Positions 16,294-25,380 of a stretch of DNA of 64,000 bases are shown here, piece by piece (the first letter of the stretch is position 1; each line of letters begins with the position of its first letter). The position numbers were made by a program, and so were the translations under genes. The stretch is taken from the NCBI GenBank assembly GCA_965222205.1, contig OZ244932.1:2046001-2110000 (forward strand), written 5' to 3'. The DNA is from RHLJ01 sp965222205 (lineage in GTDB: Bacteria > Bacteroidota > Rhodothermia > Balneolales > Balneolaceae). A model generated the notes under the pieces. It was not told the DNA's origin. It was given only the letters and a program-made list of their open reading frames with translations, and made no database searches.

Positions 16294-17466
16294 ATGGACG
16301 TAATTACTCAGAAAAGTATCTCCTTTGAACTAAACGAAGATCAGAAAATGATCCGTGACAGTGTGAAAGATTTTGTAGAACGCCATGTAGCAACAACTGT
16401 GATGGAACGGGATAACAGCAAAGAATTCCCGATGGATATTGTAAAGCAGCTTGGAGAAATGGGTATGCTGGGAATATATCATCCGGAACAATACGGAGGC
16501 GCAGGTTTTGATACACTCAGTTTCTGTCTTGCTATCGAAGAAATCGCTCGATGGGATGCCTCTCTTGCATTAACGGTTGCCTCACATACTTCTCTTGGAA
16601 CGGGTCATATTGCAATTGCCGGAAATCATGATCAGAAATTAAAGTATATGCCCGAACTCTGTTCCGGAGAAAAACTAGGAGCCTGGTGCCTAACTGAACC
16701 CGGCTCGGGAAGTGATGCTTCAGGCATGAAAACTACCGCCATAAAAGATGGAAATCACTGGATTTTAAATGGCTCAAAGATTTTCATAACGCAGGGATCT
16801 GTTGGAGATACGTATGTGGTTTTAGCTAAAACTGATGCTGAGAAAGGAACTAAAGGAATTAGCGCGTTTATAGTAGAGGGTGGCTGGGAAGGAGTAAAAT
16901 CTGGTCCTGGAATCCATAAACTGGGGATGAATTCTTCTGATACCACGGAAGTAATTTTCGAAAATGTAAAAGTACCAGTTGAAAATCTTCTTGGTGAAGA
17001 AGGAATGGGATTCATCGACACCATGAAAGTACTGGATGGTGGCCGTGTTGGAATTGCTGCCCTTTCTGTTGGGATAGCCCGGGGAGCTTTCGAAGAATCA
17101 CTCAAATATTCAATGGAACGTAAGCAGTTTGGAACGGCTATTGGCAACTTCCAATATATGGAAGGAAAATTAGTTGATATGGCTACAGAAATTGATGCTG
17201 CTCGTTTGTTAGTGTGGAGAGCAGCAACCTTGAAAGATCAAGGGAAGCCTTACACTACAGAAGCTTCCATGGCAAAGCTTTTTTCTTCTGAATTATCAGT
17301 CAAGGCCGCTCTTGAAGCCGTTCAGATTCATGGCGGATATGGTTACACTAAAGAATACCACGTAGAACGATTCCTCCGGGATTCGAAATTGATGACGATT
17401 GGTGAAGGAACTTCAGAGGTTCAACGACTGGTAATTGCCAGAGAACTGAAGAAGACCCTTTCTTAA
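16294..17466 (+). CDS. acyl-CoA dehydrogenase
   Basis: 390 residues, standard length. FAD-dependent alpha,beta-oxidation of acyl-CoA, passing electrons to EtfAB. Signature WCLTEPGSGSDASGMKT (about 130-146), RKQFGTAIGNFQYM (about 276-289), IHGGYGYTKEYHVERFLRDS (about 348-367) and the catalytic glutamate in IGEGTSEVQR (Glu371). The sequence is of the short/branched-chain type by eye; the exact chain length preference cannot be told. Context beside etfBA, fixCX and glutaryl-CoA dehydrogenase fits fatty-acid or amino-acid catabolism. Confidence 0.94.
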   Translation: MDVITQKSISFELNEDQKMIRDSVKDFVERHVATTVMERDNSKEFPMDIVKQLGEMGMLGIYHPEQYGGAGFDTLSFCLAIEEIARWDASLALTVASHTSLGTGHIAIAGNHDQKLKYMPELCSGEKLGAWCLTEPGSGSDASGMKTTAIKDGNHWILNGSKIFITQGSVGDTYVVLAKTDAEKGTKGISAFIVEGGWEGVKSGPGIHKLGMNSSDTTEVIFENVKVPVENLLGEEGMGFIDTMKVLDGGRVGIAALSVGIARGAFEESLKYSMERKQFGTAIGNFQYMEGKLVDMATEIDAARLLVWRAATLKDQGKPYTTEASMAKLFSSELSVKAALEAVQIHGGYGYTKEYHVERFLRDSKLMTIGEGTSEVQRLVIARELKKTLS

Positions 17467-17467
17467 A

Positions 17468-17534
17468 TGTTGAATTCTTAATGCTCAATGATAAATAGGT
17501 ATCGAATTTAACATTGAGCATTTAACATTTATAA
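17468..17534. repeat. heptad-phased inverted repeat, acyl-CoA dehydrogenase-gcdH spacer
   Basis: Arms 17468-17496 and 17506-17534 (29 nt); 22 of 29 positions pair, including an uninterrupted 10-bp ATGCTCAATG core; loop 9 nt. AAT recurs at left-arm positions 6, 13, 20 and 27, a strict 7-nt beat. It starts right after the upstream stop codon and leaves 69 nt before gcdH, so unlike the other copies there is room for a separate promoter or leader. Confidence 0.78.
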
Positions 17535-17603
17535 TTTTCAACTACTAAAAGAATTACACTTTCCGTACCATTCAAAAAAAATTAATTCAAGAACACACAT
17601 TTC

Positions 17604-18812
17604 ATGTCCAAAAACTTATTCAACATCGACGACGCCCTTCTTTTTGAATCAGAACTGAATGAAGAAGATCGCCTGATCATGGAAACTGCACGGGATTACG
17701 CTCAGGCTAACCTGGAACCCCGCGCTCTTAAAGGAAACACAGAAGAATATTTTGATCAGGATATCGCCAAAGAAATGGGCGAAATGGGCTTACTAGGAAT
17801 CAATATTCCTGAAGAATATGGTGGCGCAGGAGCAAGCTATACCGCGTACGGATTAGTAGCTCGGGAAGTAGAGCGGGTTGATTCGGGCTATCGCTCGTTT
17901 ATGAGTGTGCAGTCTTCTTTGGTGATGTATCCTATTTCAATTTTCGGAACCGAAGAACAAAAGCATCGGTTTATTCCGAAACTGGCTTCAGGAGAAATGA
18001 TTGGTTGTTTTGGGTTGACGGAACCCGATCACGGCTCAGATCCTGGTTCAATGGTAACCACTGCCCTGAAAGTTGATGGCGGCTGGAAAATGAATGGTGC
18101 CAAAATGTGGATCACAAATTCCCCAATTGCCGATGTTGCGATAGTCTGGGCAAAGGCGAAAGAAAACAAAGATGACGAAGGTGTTATTCGGGGATTTCTG
18201 GTTGAGAAAGGAATGAAAGGCTTCTCTGCTCCTCACACTAAGTACAAAATGAGCCTGCGTGCATCCGAAACCGGCGAACTCGTTTTTGATGATGTATTTA
18301 TCCCTGATGAGAATGTTTTCCCTGATATAAAAGGATTAAAAGGACCGTTCATGTGTCTGAATAGTGCTCGTTATGGAATCGCATGGGGAACTATTGGAGC
18401 CGCTGAATTTTGCTACCAGAAATCACGACAGTATGTGCTTGATCGAAAGCAGTTTGGAAAACCGTTAGCAGCTAACCAGCTGATTCAAACAAAACTGGCT
18501 AATATGCTCACCGATATCACCGCGATGCAAATGCTGGCTCTGCGTTTAGGAAAACTCAAAGACGAAGGCCGGGATCATCCTTCCATGACTTCTCTCGCTA
18601 AACGGAACAACTGTGGTAAGGCGTTGGAGATTTCCAGAATCGCTCGCGACATGCATGGCGGAAACGGAATTGTTGGCGACTACCGAATCATTCATCATGT
18701 TATGAATCTGGAATCCGTAAATACCTACGAAGGTACTTACGACATTCATGGATTAATTTTGGGAAGAGAGATAACCGGGATTCAGTCTTTTACGCCTTTA
18801 GGTAACGGGTAA
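17604..18812 (+). CDS. gcdH: glutaryl-CoA dehydrogenase
   Basis: 402 residues. Oxidises and decarboxylates glutaryl-CoA to crotonyl-CoA in lysine and tryptophan breakdown, with EtfAB as acceptor. It is told from general acyl-CoA dehydrogenases by FGLTEPDHGSDPGSMVT, by ARYGIAWGTIGAAEFCYQ and above all by the C-terminus VMNLESVNTYEGTYDIHGLI then ILGREITGIQSF, nearly as in animal GCDH; the catalytic glutamate is Glu376. The substrate-specific call rests on this end sequence. Its stop codon overlaps the start of the next small gene. Confidence 0.92.
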   Translation: MSKNLFNIDDALLFESELNEEDRLIMETARDYAQANLEPRALKGNTEEYFDQDIAKEMGEMGLLGINIPEEYGGAGASYTAYGLVAREVERVDSGYRSFMSVQSSLVMYPISIFGTEEQKHRFIPKLASGEMIGCFGLTEPDHGSDPGSMVTTALKVDGGWKMNGAKMWITNSPIADVAIVWAKAKENKDDEGVIRGFLVEKGMKGFSAPHTKYKMSLRASETGELVFDDVFIPDENVFPDIKGLKGPFMCLNSARYGIAWGTIGAAEFCYQKSRQYVLDRKQFGKPLAANQLIQTKLANMLTDITAMQMLALRLGKLKDEGRDHPSMTSLAKRNNCGKALEISRIARDMHGGNGIVGDYRIIHHVMNLESVNTYEGTYDIHGLILGREITGIQSFTPLGNG

Positions 18813-19129
18813 TGATTGCCCGAATCTGGAATGGATGGACAACACTTGATAATGCTTCTGAATATTATGAGGTGTTGACAAACAGTGTCATTCCTGGGAT
18901 TCAGCAAATGAATATTTCGGGATTTCAAAAAATTGAAGTGCTCCGTCGAAATTTAGATACCGAAGTAGAGTTCAAAACTATTATGTATTTTGATTCTCTG
19001 GAAAGTATAAAGACCTTTACTGGTGAAGATTTCGAAATAGCTCATATACCTGAAGAAGCCAGGAAAGTACTCAAGAGATGGGATTCAAGATCAGTTCACT
19101 TTGAGATTCTGAAAAGTATCTCTCAATAA
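18812..19129 (+). CDS. antibiotic biosynthesis monooxygenase (ABM)-like small protein
   Basis: 105 residues, no signal peptide. Ferredoxin-like alpha-beta fold pattern with MIARIWNGWTT at the N-terminus, a central FKTIMYFDSLESIKTFTG and SVHFEIL at the end, as in the ABM domain family (monooxygenases, haem-degrading enzymes and many members of unknown role). It overlaps the gcdH stop codon by one base (TAATG), so translation is coupled. Its role next to glutaryl-CoA dehydrogenase is unknown. Confidence 0.65.
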   Translation: MIARIWNGWTTLDNASEYYEVLTNSVIPGIQQMNISGFQKIEVLRRNLDTEVEFKTIMYFDSLESIKTFTGEDFEIAHIPEEARKVLKRWDSRSVHFEILKSISQ

Positions 19130-19197
19130 CTATTACTTCATTTAGTTTTTGGACTCAATCAGATATATTCTGTTAACCCAATCAAAGCAAAAATTTT

Positions 19198-19677
19198 ATG
19201 ATGCTTAAAAAAATACTCCTCGGACTCGCTGCTATTCTTCTAATCCTACAATTCTTTCAGATTGATAAAACGAATCCGGAGTATGATACATCTCAGGATT
19301 TCATGAATATGTATCCACCAACCGAAGAAGTAGCTGAGATTCTAAAAACCGCCTGCTATGACTGTCACTCCTACGAGACTAAATATCCATGGTATACATA
19401 CACTCAACCTTTAGCCTGGTGGATTGAAGACCACATTGATCATGGGCGTGATGAATTGAACTTTTCTACCTTTGGAGAATATAATCCTCGGAGAGCCGAT
19501 CACAAACTGGAAGAAGGTATTGAATACGTTGAAACTGAAGAAATGCCCCTTCCCTCTTATACGTGGTCACATGGAGATGCTCGCTTAACCTGGGAGCAAC
19601 GCGAACTCCTGATAGACTGGTTTGCCGAACTTCGTCCGATTATCTATCCGGATAGTCTCAGGAATGAAGGTTCTTAA
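19198..19677 (+). CDS. haem-binding domain-containing protein (c-type)
   Basis: 159 residues with an N-terminal membrane anchor (about 3-20). One haem motif CYDCH (Cys53, Cys56, His57) followed by the family block YETKYPWYTYTQPLAWW and DHIDHGRDELNFSTF marks the haem_bd family (PF14376) common in Bacteroidota. Located in the periplasm, anchored to the inner membrane. A redox or haem-sensing role is assumed for the family. An ATGATG start leaves one residue of uncertainty. Confidence 0.85.
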   Translation: MMLKKILLGLAAILLILQFFQIDKTNPEYDTSQDFMNMYPPTEEVAEILKTACYDCHSYETKYPWYTYTQPLAWWIEDHIDHGRDELNFSTFGEYNPRRADHKLEEGIEYVETEEMPLPSYTWSHGDARLTWEQRELLIDWFAELRPIIYPDSLRNEGS

Positions 19678-19686
19678 GGGTTTAGA

Positions 19687-22242
19687 TTATTTTACAAGGG
19701 TTAGTTTTCGGGTAAGCGAGACTCCACCCGCTTCCAGGCGGTAAAAATAAACTCCGGAAGAATATCCAGCAGCATTCCAGCTTACTCTGTGAACTCCGGC
19801 AGACCTCGATTCATTAACAATGGATTCCACCCTTCTACCCTGAAGGTCAAATATATTCAACTTTACAAAGGTAGATCGATTTAGGTTAAACTCGATAACC
19901 GTCTCAGGATTGAAAGGGTTAGGATAATTCTGGCTCAACGATATTTCTGTAGGAAGTTCATTTTTTTTAGGTTCGATTTCGTTAGATACAAAAACTCCGG
20001 TATTCATTTCGCCCGGGGTTCCATTTCCAGACGATGCAGCCCAGTTTTCTCCTTTTGAATTATCAAAACCAGGATTAGAAAGCGAGAGAGTTGCTCCTAA
20101 TCCATCTGCCTCAATTGGCCAGGGTGATTTATCGTTGTAAGTTAGTTCATCAATGATATTTCCTGATTCATCAAAAAGTCTGATTAATTCGCCATCTCCG
20201 GATAATCCAAAATCCATGTCTCCGGTTTTATTTTGTACATCAGGAAACCGCTCGCTAAATAAACTACTGTCTCGTGTTAGAACTAAATAAGAATCCGGTT
20301 CTAATGTCGTGCCTTCTTTGAATGCAAATCGGTGGGTGTCATCTGAGTCAGAAAAATACCAGCCCGACATATTCACCGTTTCAACAGAGTTATTATAGAA
20401 TTCTATCCAGTCTTCGGGATTAAAAGTGTCTGATGAACGGTAATTAATTTCGTTAATCACTACTCCCGAGCTGGTGATTTCATTCCTGGCAAAATGAGCA
20501 GTAATTACTGAGTTTTCTGTTACACTGATTTCCTTTTCGCTTTCAGACCCTGATGCATCTCCACTCCAGCCAACAAAACTGTATCCGGGTCTAGGTACAG
20601 CCTTCAACTCAGCCGGTACTGTTTGATAAATCAACCCATACTCTAATTCATTTGACTGAACTCCAGTAATAAACACATCACCTGCACCTTCGGGCTGTAC
20701 TCTGGTTTCAACACTATGCAAACGAACCAAGTCGAAAAAATCCATTAAATAGGAGCGTGCCATAACTGGTCTTTGGTTGATAAATTGCGATATAATATCC
20801 AGATGTTTTCCCCAACTCATTCTAAATCCAAGACGCATGGATTTCTCCCAACGATCTCCATGTGCAGGTATTTCCGATTCAATGAGTGAAGCTACGCTAT
20901 CCACATACATTTGCATCCGATCAGGCTGAAAAGTAGTGTGCATGTGCATGCTGTACCTTTGTACAAATTTGTTCACAAAACTCTGATTCTTAATCAAATT
21001 TCGAAATAAGAACGTAGATGTTGGAGTACTTTCATAGGGGGTATCTGTAGTAGTTGTAAGTTTTTTCAGAATATTAGTACTGGATACTCCTCTTGAATGG
21101 CTCCCCATCGACATATCAACATCATACATTAACCATTTCCATTTACCATCCGGTTGTTGCGGTCTCCAGAAAATGATGTTATTGGCAGGCCAGTCTCCAT
21201 TAGCCATATAAATCTGGGCAACGTAATAATCAATATACTGATCGATATCCATTTGGTTCGATACCCAGTCATAATGAATCTGTTCAGATATATCATTTTG
21301 CTCTATATAAGTAAGCAAGGTATCATAGTGCTCTGAGGTCCCTTCTTTCACACTTGCACTACCTTCTTTAAGTATATCTAACTCATTTTCATCATATCCA
21401 TAATTTGACTCAATGAAATCTTCATTTTGTCTCTCTCTGAGCATATGAATTCCCCAATATTCACCGTTTATAAATACAACAACGGGTTTAAATGCCTGAT
21501 AACCAAGATCCATTCGATCTTTTACAATTGATTGAGCTACGGAATTTCTAATCAGTGCCCGGTACCAATCCTGTCCACCGCTTCTCAAAGCTAGCCTGTC
21601 AAATACTCTATATGGTTTATCTTTGAATAGTGAATATTCCAATTTACTCGCTCCATATTCGCTTCTAAAATAAATATCCAGTGATTTTTGGTCATATAAC
21701 CGAGTACAACCTCCTCCTATTTTAATTCCTGCATGAATCTTAAATCCTTTACTTCTATCTTTTTCATAAAACTCAAAGTAAGCGGGTCTTTCCCAATCCT
21801 GATTCCAATTTTTGGGAGTACTTCGACAATATCCTGGAATCCCATTAGTTCCTTCAACGTAAATTCCGGTCTCGTTTGAAAATAAATTCACCGGATCAGT
21901 GATAAGTGAAAAAACGGGTAGCTCAGTATCCTCGTTGACAAAATAGGACCTGTTAAGATATGTTGTATCCTGATAATCTTTACTAAACCCTACAATACGA
22001 AGTGTTTTGGTATTTTTTAATGTTAGTTGATGTTCATAAGAAAGATCAGAGGTATCCGGAACTGAGCCATCGAGAGTATAGAAAATAAGAAGACTGTCGG
22101 AATTAAAATCAACTGTTACTACTGTAGAATCATCATAAAAACCTGATTCGGGTGAGATGATAAAATTCTGAGCTGAAACTAAAACCGGCTTAATTGTAAA
22201 ACTAGAAAGTAAAAATAACAGTACAAATTGCTTCATAAGCAA
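19687..22242 (-). CDS. secreted CotH-kinase-like protein with lamin-tail domain and type IX sorting domain
   Basis: 851 residues. Signal peptide about 1-24; a chitobiase-C-terminal-like domain (about 28-105, IFYTLDGSVPDTSDLSY); a CotH kinase-like domain (about 140-470, with RNSVAQSIVKDRMDLGYQ and WLMYDVDMSMG); a lamin-tail domain (about 595-720, VVINEINYRSSDTFNPEDW); and a C-terminal sorting domain from about 772 (LSQNYPNPFNPETVIEFNLN to TRKLTLVK). CotH is an atypical protein kinase of Bacillus spore coats; in Bacteroidota such modules are large secreted surface proteins of unknown target. Exported through the outer membrane by type IX secretion, by inference from the tail. It lies tail to tail with the haem-binding protein gene. 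Confidence 0.88.
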   Translation of the reverse strand: MLMKQFVLLFLLSSFTIKPVLVSAQNFIISPESGFYDDSTVVTVDFNSDSLLIFYTLDGSVPDTSDLSYEHQLTLKNTKTLRIVGFSKDYQDTTYLNRSYFVNEDTELPVFSLITDPVNLFSNETGIYVEGTNGIPGYCRSTPKNWNQDWERPAYFEFYEKDRSKGFKIHAGIKIGGGCTRLYDQKSLDIYFRSEYGASKLEYSLFKDKPYRVFDRLALRSGGQDWYRALIRNSVAQSIVKDRMDLGYQAFKPVVVFINGEYWGIHMLRERQNEDFIESNYGYDENELDILKEGSASVKEGTSEHYDTLLTYIEQNDISEQIHYDWVSNQMDIDQYIDYYVAQIYMANGDWPANNIIFWRPQQPDGKWKWLMYDVDMSMGSHSRGVSSTNILKKLTTTTDTPYESTPTSTFLFRNLIKNQSFVNKFVQRYSMHMHTTFQPDRMQMYVDSVASLIESEIPAHGDRWEKSMRLGFRMSWGKHLDIISQFINQRPVMARSYLMDFFDLVRLHSVETRVQPEGAGDVFITGVQSNELEYGLIYQTVPAELKAVPRPGYSFVGWSGDASGSESEKEISVTENSVITAHFARNEITSSGVVINEINYRSSDTFNPEDWIEFYNNSVETVNMSGWYFSDSDDTHRFAFKEGTTLEPDSYLVLTRDSSLFSERFPDVQNKTGDMDFGLSGDGELIRLFDESGNIIDELTYNDKSPWPIEADGLGATLSLSNPGFDNSKGENWAASSGNGTPGEMNTGVFVSNEIEPKKNELPTEISLSQNYPNPFNPETVIEFNLNRSTFVKLNIFDLQGRRVESIVNESRSAGVHRVSWNAAGYSSGVYFYRLEAGGVSLTRKLTLVK

Positions 22243-22399
22243 AACTGCTTACCTCTTTTTTAATATAATATTCCTGAAATCTCAATATAGAGAACTACTT
22301 GTAATTTGTTACTGTAAATAACTTTGATTTACATAAAAAGTATTTTGCACCATTTTATGCTTTTTTCTTTTACATGTTTATTAAATAAAATCATTTTCT

Positions 22400-22969
22400 T
22401 TGAAAACTCTACTCCAGGAAATAAAAAACTGTACCGTTTGTGAAAAATTCCTTCCTCTTGGACCAAGACCAGTATTAGCAGCTTCGGAAGCTGCAAAAAT
22501 ATTGATCATTGGTCAGGCTCCGGGTTCAAAAGTTCATGAAACAGGAATTCCATGGGACGATCCCAGTGGAGATCGCCTCAGAGAATGGATGGGCATTGAT
22601 AAAAAAACGTTCTATGATGAGTCCATAATTGCTTTAGTACCCATGGGGTTTTGCTATCCGGGTAGGGGTAAAACCGGAGACCTGCCGCCGCGTCCCGAAT
22701 GTGCACCTCTTTGGCATAAACCACTTCTGGATTCTATGCCGGATATTAAATTGACTTTGCTGTTCGGAGCCTACGCTCAATCTTATTATCTGAATGATCG
22801 TAAAAAGAAAACGCTCACCGAAACGGTAAGAAATTATGAGGAGTATCTGCCCGATTATTTACCCATGCCTCATCCTTCTCCACGAAATAATATCTGGCTA
22901 AAAAAGAATCCCTGGTTCGAAACCAAACTTCTCTCCATTCTTAAATCTCAGGTTTCTGCCCTTCTTTAA
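22400..22969 (+). CDS. uracil-DNA glycosylase family protein
   Basis: 189 residues from a TTG codon at 22400; no in-frame ATG is available at a sensible place. UDG-superfamily pattern: CTVCEKFLPLGPRP near the N-terminus, IIGQAPG (about 37-43, catalytic-loop equivalent), ETGIPWDDPSGDRLREWMG and the DNA-binding MPHPSPRNNIW near the C-terminus. Removes deaminated bases, or acts on another damaged base; the subfamily is the small uncharacterised type with a CxxC at residues 11-14. Stands alone. Confidence 0.85.
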   Translation: MKTLLQEIKNCTVCEKFLPLGPRPVLAASEAAKILIIGQAPGSKVHETGIPWDDPSGDRLREWMGIDKKTFYDESIIALVPMGFCYPGRGKTGDLPPRPECAPLWHKPLLDSMPDIKLTLLFGAYAQSYYLNDRKKKTLTETVRNYEEYLPDYLPMPHPSPRNNIWLKKNPWFETKLLSILKSQVSALL

Positions 22970-23045
22970 TTTTTTTTAAAAAGCGACTAGGGGTATTCTG
23001 AGTTCCGGGTGTAATAGAGCTGAGACACTAATTATCGGGCCTCCA

Positions 23046-24203
23046 ATGAACAAACTATTTGGCTTTATTTTAATCATCGCTTTTTTTGCTCCTTCCTGTG
23101 AGGAACTTCCGGGTACAGATTCTGAAGAGTTAGAAGAAATTGAAGAAGCAGCAGTTCTGGATCAATTTTTAACTATACCCGACCAAGCAGATAACTACGC
23201 CGATCCGGAACTGCCTGCTTTTTTCAACCTTGGTCCAAATACAGAGCAGGATAATACTCCAAATAATAATCCCGTTACCGATTGGGGTGCTACTCTGGGT
23301 CGGGTTCTTTTCTATGATTCAAATCTTTCGGCAAACAATACCATTTCCTGTGCTTCTTGCCATTTACAAGAAGCGGGTTTCTCTGATCCTGAGGTGTTTA
23401 GTGAAGGTTTTGATGGCGGATTAACCGGGCGGAACTCGATGGGACTCTCGAATTCACGGTTTTACGAGAATGGCCTTTTTTTCTGGGATGAACGTGCAGA
23501 ATCTTTGGAAGAGCAAGTGCTAATGCCCATTCAGGATGAAGTTGAGATGGGGCTTACTCTAACCGAGTTAGTTATAAAAGTAGAAGAACAACCTTATTAC
23601 CCTATTCTGTTTGAAAGAGTATATGGAAATGAAGAAGTAACCTCAGATCGAATTGCCTTGGCGCTTTCTCAATTCGTTCGATCTATCGTGTCTTATCAAT
23701 CAAAGTATGATGAAGGTCGCGTTCAGGTAAACCGACCTGATGACGACTTCCCTAACTTCTCAGAATTAGAAAATCTTGGAAAACGCCTCTTTTTTTCCAG
23801 AGAGACAGAATGCTCCTCCTGTCACACCTCTGATATGTTTGTTGGAGATGAAGCTCGAAATAATGGTTTAGATGAAATACTTACTGATTTAGGTCTGGGC
23901 GAAGTCGCAGGTAGAAATCAGGATAATGGAAAATTCAAAACCGGTTCTTTGAGAAATATCGAACTCACTGCCCCTTATATGCATGATGGTCGCTTCGAAA
24001 CGCTTGAAGATGTAGTTGAACATTATAATTCGGGTGTTCAGGACAGCCCCACACTAGATAACCGTTTACAACGAAACGGCAGACCGGTACGAATGAATTT
24101 GAGCGATCAGGAAAAAGCGGCTCTTGTCGCGTTTATGAAAACACTTACCGATTATGAACTTATTGAAGATGAGAAATTTTCAAACCCTTTTATTGAGCAA
24201 TGA
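23046..24203 (+). CDS. di-haem cytochrome-c peroxidase / MauG-like lipoprotein
   Basis: 385 residues; a lipobox-like FAPSC makes Cys18 the probable lipid anchor. Two haem motifs, CASCH (Cys102, Cys105, His106) and CSSCH (Cys256, Cys259, His260), with GFSDPEVFSEG after the first and the conserved LRNIELTAPYMHDGRFETLE (about 298-317) are diagnostic of the CcpA/MauG family. It reduces hydrogen peroxide in the periplasm using cytochrome c, or oxidises another substrate. An intact terminator-like hairpin lies 25 nt downstream. Confidence 0.92.
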   Translation: MNKLFGFILIIAFFAPSCEELPGTDSEELEEIEEAAVLDQFLTIPDQADNYADPELPAFFNLGPNTEQDNTPNNNPVTDWGATLGRVLFYDSNLSANNTISCASCHLQEAGFSDPEVFSEGFDGGLTGRNSMGLSNSRFYENGLFFWDERAESLEEQVLMPIQDEVEMGLTLTELVIKVEEQPYYPILFERVYGNEEVTSDRIALALSQFVRSIVSYQSKYDEGRVQVNRPDDDFPNFSELENLGKRLFFSRETECSSCHTSDMFVGDEARNNGLDEILTDLGLGEVAGRNQDNGKFKTGSLRNIELTAPYMHDGRFETLEDVVEHYNSGVQDSPTLDNRLQRNGRPVRMNLSDQEKAALVAFMKTLTDYELIEDEKFSNPFIEQ

Positions 24204-24228
24204 CCACATAATAGTACAAGTACCCAAC

Positions 24229-24259
24229 AGGTGTGAGTGTAATAGCTCATACCTTTTTT
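24229..24259 (+). terminator. Rho-independent terminator after the peroxidase gene
   Basis: Inverted repeat AGGTGTGAG / CTCATACCT (8 of 9 pair, loop 8 nt) runs directly into six T. It lies 25 nt after the stop codon of the di-haem peroxidase. Confidence 0.75.
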
Positions 24260-24369
24260 AATGTAATTCAGTTTTTTTTCGATAACTTGGCTCAATTGTT
24301 TTTAAGTTCTTTCATCGTTTATTACTATTGAAAAAAATATACGTTAAAGGCTTAAACTACTTTTGGGGA

Positions 24370-24393
24370 TCAACCGTACTAACGATCGGTTGA
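24370..24393. promoter_or_regulatory. inverted repeat upstream of the hydrolase gene, possible operator
   Basis: Perfect 7-bp inverted repeat TCAACCG / CGGTTGA with a 10-nt spacer, ending 18 nt before the ATG at 24412. Without a U-run it does not look like a terminator. The position suits a regulator-binding site or a leader hairpin; no regulator gene is adjacent. Confidence 0.35.
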
Positions 24394-24411
24394 ATTTGAA
24401 ATTATCAGCAC

Positions 24412-25380
24412 ATGAATACACATAAGAATCTTTTTCTGAGTTTTTCTGCATTCTTACTGTTCTTTTTTTCTATTTCTATGGGAAGCGCTTTTGCGCAGGA
24501 TGTAACCCGTACCAACATCACTTTTGATAATGGGCGATTTACCCTTCATGGCGAACTTGTACTCCCGGATACTTCCAGTCATGCTCCAGTTCTCGTTTTT
24601 TTGGTTGGGTCCGGAGCAAATTCTTCTCACCGGTCTTTATATCAGGATTTTGTGAGAGAAAATATCGAGAACCTGTTTCTCCAAGAAGGAATAGCTATTC
24701 TGTATTTTGATAAGCGCGGTGTTGGGAAATCGGACGGTAAATGGCAGCGAACCAATTTGTATGAACGTGCTGCAGATGCCAAAGCTGCCATCGACTTTCT
24801 GAAAACACAGGGACGTATCGACTCGAACCGAATTGGTGTGATTGGGCATAGTCAGGGAGGTTGGGTCGCTCAGATTATGGGAGACCGATACAGAAACGAT
24901 ATCAGACTGATTGCTTCTCTGGCAGCCCCTACTTTTACTACCAAGCTTCAGCTTACAAATGATTATTACAGCCGTTATTTATGTGAAGGAGACCCTGATA
25001 ATGAAGCCTTCGATAAGGCAAGTAAAAAAGCACTTTCCGATATCAATTGGGTAACGTGGTTCCCCGTAACTAAAGCCTGGAGGCAGCTTCGGGAAATCAG
25101 TGATTTTGATCCAGCTCCACATCTTTTAGAATTGGACATCCCCTCTCTATTTGTGTTTGCTGAAAACGATTATTACGTATATCCGGGTTGGGCTATCGGA
25201 GCTTTAAATGAGACCTTTGATCACTCTATACCTGAGAATTTTAATCTCCAGATCATCCCCGGAGCCAATCATGATTTCAGACTCACAACGAAATGTGTTA
25301 GTGATTCTGAGGCTGCTAATGAACCTTACTCCAATTACTTCCAACAGATATTCAAAGACTGGATTTTAAGTAACCTCTAA
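24412..25380 (+). CDS. secreted alpha/beta hydrolase
   Basis: 322 residues with a signal peptide (about 1-29, ending AFAQ). Alpha/beta-hydrolase fold with FDKRGVGKSDGKW (about 99-111) and the nucleophile elbow GHSQGG (Ser147); acid and base are likely in FVFAENDYYVYPG and PGANHDFR. It resembles the periplasmic/extracellular esterase-peptidase type hydrolases of Bacteroidota; the substrate is unknown. Its last 4 bases overlap the end of the convergent DUF1080 gene. Confidence 0.85.
   Translation: MNTHKNLFLSFSAFLLFFFSISMGSAFAQDVTRTNITFDNGRFTLHGELVLPDTSSHAPVLVFLVGSGANSSHRSLYQDFVRENIENLFLQEGIAILYFDKRGVGKSDGKWQRTNLYERAADAKAAIDFLKTQGRIDSNRIGVIGHSQGGWVAQIMGDRYRNDIRLIASLAAPTFTTKLQLTNDYYSRYLCEGDPDNEAFDKASKKALSDINWVTWFPVTKAWRQLREISDFDPAPHLLELDIPSLFVFAENDYYVYPGWAIGALNETFDHSIPENFNLQIIPGANHDFRLTTKCVSDSEAANEPYSNYFQQIFKDWILSNL

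Noticed and set aside
22981..23045. TPP-riboswitch-like words (AGGGGT, CTGAG, GAGCTGAGA) upstream of the di-haem peroxidase
   Set aside because: The second half of the thi-box (ACC...GAACCTGATC...GCGAAGGGA type) is missing, the spacer is too short for the full fold, and the downstream gene is unrelated to thiamine.
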